Origin: an uncultured Eubacterium sp.
GTDB lineage: Bacteria > Bacillota > Clostridia > Oscillospirales > Acutalibacteraceae
Length of the DNA: 17,183 bases
Assembly: GCA_905233805.1 (NCBI GenBank)
Contig: CAJOER010000039.1
Coordinates: 1 to 17,183, forward strand
Direction of reading: 5' to 3'
Below the pieces are notes generated by a model. It was not told where the DNA came from. It worked only from the letters and a program-made list of their open reading frames with translations, and made no database searches. Positions 12,757 to 17,183 of this stretch are shown here, in pieces; position 1 is the stretch's first letter, and every line of letters begins with the position of its first letter. A program made the translations under genes and the position numbers.

Positions 12757-14244
12757 TTTGATATTTGAAAGTTCCTGATTTGAACCCGCTTTCATAAACT
12801 GCTTATAGCCGTACTTTTTCTTGACCGCTTTAAGGTTCAGTTTAACCTTGCCGCAAGCCATATTACAGATAAGCTTCATAGCGTCGGTTCCGTAATGATA
12901 CTGGATATGAAGAAGGTCCTTTGTAAACCAGGTGTTATCGGGAAGAACGCAGGTTTTTGCGTTGATAGCCTTATCGGGAGATACGTACTTGCCCTTCGCC
13001 TTCTTGCCCTTGAGCTTCTTGCCGTAGTGAGCTACGGTAGCGCCGCCGGAAGCGAACTTTGTATCAATAAGAACGTCGCCCTGCTCCTTGGACTTTGAGG
13101 TTACGGGAATTCCCCTGACGCCGTAGTTTGCAAGAATAGCAATCTGAACACCGTGCTTTTTGCAGTATTTGATATTCTTATTGAAGCGTCCCTGAACCTT
13201 ATGATAAGCCTTGATTTTCTTATAAAGGCCGCTCTTCTTGTCAAGGAAACCTATCTTTGACATCTGTTTTACGCAGGCGTTGAAATCTTCATAGGCAACG
13301 CATTCCCAGTATGCGGGGATATTGCCTATCCAGTTTTTAATCGTGAGCATAAACAACTTTTTAAGGAGCTTTTTGTTTTTAGCTACCTTATTCAGATTGT
13401 CAACCGCAACGCCTATTCTGTAATCGCCGAGAGCGCCGATAGCTTTAAATAAAGTCGCCTGGCTTCCGCCGTCATACTCGGTTTCCATATGCTTAAGGTA
13501 TGCAAGAACCTCTTTTTTATTAAGCCTGATATCAAATCTGAGAAGTCTTGCAACCTCTACGCCCTGAATAGCGGGGTTTACAAATACAAGACGCTCTATG
13601 TCGCCTTTTGTCTTATAAGCGTCGATATATGCGGACATAACTGCGCCGCCGAGCGAACATCCCATAAGCGTTACCTTTTTTGCGCCCGTCTTTTTCTTGA
13701 TTTCAACAATCATACTTCTGAGGATTTTTGCGGTATGACGAACATCAAGACGCCAGTCATAGTTAAAGGCATAGACGTTCTTTGCGCCGTAAGTATCGCA
13801 GAGCTGGTGAGCTATTCCTCTTTCTGCGTTAGTCTGGTCCTGCCAGTATTCCTTATGTTTTGAAAGCGGAGTAGTCCAGTAGTTATTAATGCCCTGCCCC
13901 TTCGGTGCGTTACCGTTTTTATTACAGTTAAGACCTGAGCTTTCAAAATATTTTCCGAGTTCTTTAAACAGTTTGGTATAGTTGCACTTACGGGTATCCG
14001 TAAAGAGCTTAACCGCCTCGGACATAATGCCGGAATTTGTAAGAAGTGACTTAATGTCAAGGCCGTAGCCTTCCATTAACTCCTCGTCCTCGGTTCCGAC
14101 GTTTTTATAAAGGTCGTTACCGCCGAGGCCGTGGATAAGAATTACGGGCGTTTTAACATCTTTTGCAAATGCTATGCTTGTTACGCTGAAAACCATAACG
14201 AAAGCCATAATAACGCTCATAATCTTTATAAGGCGCTTTTTCAT
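12754..14244 (-). CDS. Secreted LCAT-like alpha/beta-hydrolase (lipase/acyltransferase), copy 1
   Basis: The 496-residue protein has a signal peptide ending AFA (about residue 27), then the hydrolase fold. The oxyanion-hole strand is PVILIHGLGG (33-42); FNYDWRLD (160-167) is typical of lecithin:cholesterol acyltransferase-like lipases; the nucleophile elbow is GCSLGG with Ser197. The acid is probably in DVLIDTKFASGG and the base His446 or His450 in LLHIQYH; the acid/base assignment is inference. A very Lys-rich stretch (GKKLKGKKAKGKYVSPDK) may bind cell-wall polymers. The substrate is unknown; ester or lipid hydrolysis outside the cell is likely. AAAGGA lies about 10 bases before the ATG, and a strong promoter precedes it. 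It is a paralogue of the gene at the right edge. Confidence 0.85.
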   Translation of the reverse strand: MKKRLIKIMSVIMAFVMVFSVTSIAFAKDVKTPVILIHGLGGNDLYKNVGTEDEELMEGYGLDIKSLLTNSGIMSEAVKLFTDTRKCNYTKLFKELGKYFESSGLNCNKNGNAPKGQGINNYWTTPLSKHKEYWQDQTNAERGIAHQLCDTYGAKNVYAFNYDWRLDVRHTAKILRSMIVEIKKKTGAKKVTLMGCSLGGAVMSAYIDAYKTKGDIERLVFVNPAIQGVEVARLLRFDIRLNKKEVLAYLKHMETEYDGGSQATLFKAIGALGDYRIGVAVDNLNKVAKNKKLLKKLFMLTIKNWIGNIPAYWECVAYEDFNACVKQMSKIGFLDKKSGLYKKIKAYHKVQGRFNKNIKYCKKHGVQIAILANYGVRGIPVTSKSKEQGDVLIDTKFASGGATVAHYGKKLKGKKAKGKYVSPDKAINAKTCVLPDNTWFTKDLLHIQYHYGTDAMKLICNMACGKVKLNLKAVKKKYGYKQFMKAGSNQELSNIK

Positions 14245-14277
14245 ATTCTCATATCCTTTCAGATTTAACTTGATATA

Positions 14278-14306
14278 AGTATAGCATTAATAAAAAATAT
14301 AGTCAA
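14278..14306 (-). promoter_or_regulatory. Promoter of lipase 1
   Basis: On the minus strand TTGACT (14301-14306), a 17-base spacer and TATACT (14278-14283) with a preceding TGC form a strong extended -10 promoter. It lies directly after the zinc-ribbon gene stop, so lipase 1 can be expressed independently of the genes upstream. Confidence 0.8.
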
Positions 14307-14309
14307 TTA

Positions 14310-15008
14310 TTATTTAAGAAGCGGAAGATTGCACTTTTTACAGCGGTCGGCCGTGATATCGTTTTCAGTGCCGCAGCTCACGCAGGCAATATACGGAGCT
14401 TTTGACTTATCGTAAAGCTCGTACGGGAAGTTGAACTGAGGATGATACTTGAATCTGTCGCCCTCGTTGAGATAATTATACGCCCAGACCTTGGATTTAC
14501 TCGTTTCTCTTATCTTCTTAGTCTTTCCGTCGTCGGTTTTTGCATAGACGATATACTCAGTATAAGTTGAATCAATACCCGAATCGTTATTGTTTTCATG
14601 ACGTAGTTTTGACTTCTTCTTGGTAACGACCGCCTCGTAAGTATTTTCCGCTCTGCCTTTAATAAAACCGTAAATAGCAAAAATCAAAAATATTACCGAA
14701 ACTATACCGCCGTATTTTACAGCGTCCGCCGTTTCCATTTTATCGCTTACAAAGCTGTAAACTGTAAATCCTATAAGAGGTATCGGAACGAGTATTGCCG
14801 AAAATATTTTCGCCGCCTTGCGGTTCTTTTTTACCGCGGCAAGGATTTCGGGGTCATTCACCCTGCTTGAAAATCCGAGGGACGGCAGCGCAAAAGAATT
14901 GTCATACTGCTGATATACGCTGTTTTCTTCAACGGCGGCTCCGCAGTTTTCGCAGAATTTTGCGCCGTCTTTCAGTTCGCTTGAACAGTATCTGCATTTT
15001 CCTGCCAT
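14310..15008 (-). CDS. Zinc-ribbon membrane protein with ribbons at both ends
   Basis: The 232-residue protein starts with a zinc ribbon (Cys5, Cys8, Cys19, Cys22; KCRYCSSELKDGAKFCENCG). Two membrane helices follow (about 67-87 and 98-116), then a soluble region (YEAVVTKKKSK, YIVYAKTDDGK, LNEGDRFKYHPQFNFPYELYDKSK) and a second four-Cys ribbon at the C-terminus (Cys209, Cys212, Cys223, Cys226). Both ends should face the cytosol. Similar zinc-ribbon proteins are common in Clostridia but have no established role. AAGGAG precedes the ATG and overlaps the stop of the secreted protein gene upstream, so the two are co-transcribed and probably translationally coupled. Confidence 0.75.
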   Translation of the reverse strand: MAGKCRYCSSELKDGAKFCENCGAAVEENSVYQQYDNSFALPSLGFSSRVNDPEILAAVKKNRKAAKIFSAILVPIPLIGFTVYSFVSDKMETADAVKYGGIVSVIFLIFAIYGFIKGRAENTYEAVVTKKKSKLRHENNNDSGIDSTYTEYIVYAKTDDGKTKKIRETSKSKVWAYNYLNEGDRFKYHPQFNFPYELYDKSKAPYIACVSCGTENDITADRCKKCNLPLLK

Positions 15009-15018
15009 ACGTTTCTCC

Positions 15019-15780
15019 TTATTTAACCTTAATCTTAACGGTTACGGTTTTTACGCCTTTTTTGTAATACTTATTACCGGCGGCGGTAACCTTAAATTTT
15101 ATTTTATATGAACCCTTTTTAATGCCTTTCTTTAGGGTAATCTTACCGGTCTTTTTATTGATAGTTATTTTAGCGTAACCTTTGGTCTTTTTATAAGTAA
15201 CTTTTCCCTGTGCCTTACTTACCGCGATAGCTTTTTTAAGGGCAATAGTCTGATTACCCTTTTTGAGTTTGGCATACTTAACAACGGGTTTCTTGGCCTT
15301 TACGGTAACAGGATTCTTAACTTTATCGCCCATTACTATCGGGAAGGTAAACTTTTTAGTTCCCTCAAAATAATCGCCTACAAGAGTAATTTTAACGGTA
15401 GCTGTACCGGGATATACGTTGTCGATAAATTTAACCTTGTAGTATTTCTTGTCAAGCGGACCGTCGGCAGTAGAAACATTTACTTTCGGCTTTTTGGCTT
15501 TACCGTCAAAGGTGTATGCGGCAGCTTCTATTGAAGCGTCTACGCTAAGAATCGGGAAACCGGGTTCCTTCTTGCCGCATTTTGAGCACTTTGCGTAAGT
15601 CATTCCGCTTTTTCCGAAGGACGCCTTATCAGTGGTCATTACCCAGTTGTGCTCGCCGCCGTCGGTACATACATTTGATTGTTCGGGGTTTTCGCTCTCG
15701 GCAAGAACTACTACTGAGCCGAACGGAAGCATTGCAATTACAAGCATTATTGACAGTATTACCGATAATAATTTTTTCAT
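15019..15780 (-). CDS. Secreted lysine-rich protein with beta-sandwich repeats
   Basis: The 253-residue protein has a signal peptide (MKKLLSVILSIMLVIAMLPFG, cleavage near VLA, residue 27), a short HNWVMTTDKASFGKSGMTYAKCSKCGKKE segment with a CxxC seen in many clostridial surface proteins, then a YDG/MBG-type beta repeat (AYTFDGKAKKPKVNV to KKFTFPIV). A very Lys-rich Ig-like C-terminal domain (about 150-253, KITINKKTGKITLKKGIKKGSYKIKFKVTA) closes the chain. There is no LPxTG sorting signal; the basic charge could hold it on the wall. AAGGAGG lies about 7 bases before the ATG. It follows lipase 2 after a 54-base gap with a hairpin and is coupled to the zinc-ribbon gene. Confidence 0.75.
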   Translation of the reverse strand: MKKLLSVILSIMLVIAMLPFGSVVVLAESENPEQSNVCTDGGEHNWVMTTDKASFGKSGMTYAKCSKCGKKEPGFPILSVDASIEAAAYTFDGKAKKPKVNVSTADGPLDKKYYKVKFIDNVYPGTATVKITLVGDYFEGTKKFTFPIVMGDKVKNPVTVKAKKPVVKYAKLKKGNQTIALKKAIAVSKAQGKVTYKKTKGYAKITINKKTGKITLKKGIKKGSYKIKFKVTAAGNKYYKKGVKTVTVKIKVK

Positions 15781-15801
15781 AAATTTTCCTCCTTAACGCA
15801 G

Positions 15802-15829
15802 TATTCCCACGACAGTTGCCGTGGGAATA
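15802..15829. other. Intercistronic hairpin between lipase 2 and the beta-repeat gene
   Basis: TATTCCCACG (15802-15811) and CGTGGGAATA (15820-15829) form a perfect 10-bp stem with an 8-base loop. No T-tract follows on the minus strand and no promoter is visible before the next gene. It is therefore likely an mRNA-stability or processing element, or a partial terminator, inside one transcript. Confidence 0.55.
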
Positions 15830-15834
15830 TACTT

Positions 15835-17183
15835 TTAAACATTTGTTAATTTCTGGTCTTTATCAGCTTTAATAAACTGCTTATAGCCGTACTTTTTCTT
15901 AACCGCCTTAACGGTATACTTAACCTTGCCGCAGGCAAGATTAGCGATAAACTTAGAAGCCTTTGTATCCTTCCTGAACTGCATATGCTGAACGTCCTTA
16001 ATGAACCACGTGCTGTTAGGAACTACGCAGGTCTTTGCATTGATAACCTTATCGGGCGATACATACTTGCCCTTAGCCTTCTTGCCCTTGAGCTTCTTGC
16101 CGAAATCGGCAACGATAGCGCCGCCGGAGGCACGCTTTGTATCAATAAGTCCGTCGATATGGTTATTCTGCTTTGAAGTTACGGGGATACCCGGCTCGCC
16201 GTAGTTTGCAACAATGGCAACCTGGGCGCCGTGCTTTTTAACGTATTTTACGTTTTTCTTAAAGTGTCCCTGAACCTTATGATAAGCCTTAATCTTCTTA
16301 TAAATGTCGCTCTTCTTGTTGAGAAGGCCTACTTTGCTTGAATATGCTACGGCGTCGTCAAATACGTCGTACGGGATGCACTCCCACAGACCTACAACGT
16401 TGCCGAACCAGGGTTTGATAACCTTAGTTACAAGCATTTTCTTATTCTTTTCGCTCTTGCTGATTTTCGCAAAGTTTGCAGCGGCAATTTCTACTCTCTT
16501 ATCGCCGAGAACCTTAACGACCTTCATAATCGTTTCCTGAGTGCTGCCGGGGTTTGCGCCCTGCATACCGTCAAGATACTTCATTACGCCCTTTTTCGTA
16601 ATCTTGATATCGCCGGCGTACATTCTTGTTACGTCAACGCCGTACATAGCGGGATTTACGAAAAGATATCTTGTAACGTCGTTTTGCTTTTTATAAGCGT
16701 CCATATAAGCCGAAAGCACGGCTCCGCCGAAGGAACAGCCGACAAGGGCTACCTTCTTAGCGCCGGTTCTCTTTTTAACGGCTTTTATCATTTTATTGAG
16801 CTGCTTCGCGCTCTGTCTTGCGTCAACACGCCAGTCATAGTTGAACGCATAAACGTTCTTTGCTCCGTGGGCAAGACAAATCTGTCTTATAAGTCCCCTT
16901 TCGGAAATATCGGCACTCTCCCAGAAATCCTTATGCTTGGACATAGGAGTTTCCCAGTAGTTGTTAATGCCCTGTCCCTTTTTCGGGTTACCGTTTTTAT
17001 CAAGGTTAAAGGCGTTACCTTTAACATACTTCCCGAGCGCGTTGCAAAGCGCCTTGAAATCGTACTTTTTCTCGTTTGATAAAAGCTTGATAGCCTCGCT
17101 TAAAACGCCGTCGGCGGTAAGTAAATCGGTAATTTCGCCGAGGCCGAGGTTTTTAATCTCGCTTTCATCCTCTGTTCTGACGT
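15835..17183 (-). CDS. LCAT-like alpha/beta-hydrolase (lipase/acyltransferase), copy 2, 5' end beyond window
   Basis: The frame is open to the right edge, so the ATG at 16944 (MSKHKDFW) is internal. Upstream codons continue the homology with copy 1: VRTEDESEIKNLGLGEITDL matches VGTEDEELMEGYGLDIKSL, and GQGINNYWETPMSKHK matches GQGINNYWTTPLSKHK. Within the visible 449 residues are FNYDWRVD, the nucleophile elbow GCSFGG, GLIDTKRASGG and VQHMQFRKD, so the catalytic set seen in copy 1 is kept. The signal peptide and the HGLGG strand must lie beyond the edge. The C-terminal Lys-rich segment is nearly identical to copy 1 at DNA level. It is the first visible gene of the lipase 2, beta-repeat, zinc-ribbon transcript. 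Confidence 0.85.
   Translation of the reverse strand, partial: VRTEDESEIKNLGLGEITDLLTADGVLSEAIKLLSNEKKYDFKALCNALGKYVKGNAFNLDKNGNPKKGQGINNYWETPMSKHKDFWESADISERGLIRQICLAHGAKNVYAFNYDWRVDARQSAKQLNKMIKAVKKRTGAKKVALVGCSFGGAVLSAYMDAYKKQNDVTRYLFVNPAMYGVDVTRMYAGDIKITKKGVMKYLDGMQGANPGSTQETIMKVVKVLGDKRVEIAAANFAKISKSEKNKKMLVTKVIKPWFGNVVGLWECIPYDVFDDAVAYSSKVGLLNKKSDIYKKIKAYHKVQGHFKKNVKYVKKHGAQVAIVANYGEPGIPVTSKQNNHIDGLIDTKRASGGAIVADFGKKLKGKKAKGKYVSPDKVINAKTCVVPNSTWFIKDVQHMQFRKDTKASKFIANLACGKVKYTVKAVKKKYGYKQFIKADKDQKLTNV

Noticed and set aside
15835..16944. A complete lipase 2 starting at the ATG at 16944.
   Set aside because: The frame stays open to the window edge and the upstream codons match the N-terminal part of lipase 1, so that ATG is an internal Met.

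Overview
The window looks like the chromosome of a gut-type anaerobic Firmicute of the class Clostridia, plausibly Oscillospirales/Ruminococcaceae-like. This is inferred from the low to moderate GC, strong Shine-Dalgarno sites, the infC-rpmI-rplT operon, AzlCD, and several lysine-rich secreted proteins. No species call is possible from the sequence alone. No tRNA, rRNA, CRISPR array or intact transposase was seen, and there is no gene-free stretch over 300 bases.

Left end (1-2200): a partial gene of unknown function runs off the left edge on the minus strand. It diverges from a plus-strand operon encoding a ROK-family sugar-kinase-like protein and the AzlC/AzlD branched-chain amino acid exporter pair. 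The two promoters are back to back, and a 17-bp inverted repeat overlaps both -35 boxes. The ROK protein has unusual residues at three active-site positions. A bidirectional terminator closes the operon.

Accessory island (about 2205-5570, minus strand): a broken RHS/YD-repeat gene has no recognisable N-terminus, is split by one extra base near 4750, and ends in a cysteine amidase-like (Amidase_6-type) toxin domain. A small membrane-anchored protein follows in the position expected for an immunity gene, and its last codons lie in a REP-like palindrome. GC drops sharply exactly where the RHS core ends, as in polymorphic toxin systems that swap their tips. The island sits between the azlCD terminator and two tandem terminators behind rplT. 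It is the most interesting system in the window.

Housekeeping block (5590-11930, minus strand): the translation operon infC-rpmI-rplT has a strong promoter, a structured leader that looks like an attenuator, and a probable AUC start codon for IF-3. Upstream lies a second operon: mltG, thyA, a dihydrofolate reductase gene broken by an internal deletion, and two tandem secreted D,D-carboxypeptidases (peptidase S11) with an N-terminal beta-rich domain. In the damaged folA the reading frame runs into the first carboxypeptidase, giving a misleading long fusion ORF.

Right part (11940-17183): a plus-strand DUF4430-type lipoprotein with a TTG start diverges from mltG and converges on a minus-strand cluster. 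That cluster, in order of transcription, is LCAT-like lipase/acyl-hydrolase 2 (cut by the right edge), a secreted beta-sandwich-repeat protein, a zinc-ribbon membrane protein, and then, behind its own promoter, LCAT-like lipase 1. The two lipases are clear paralogues, so the cluster looks like a duplicated cell-surface module.
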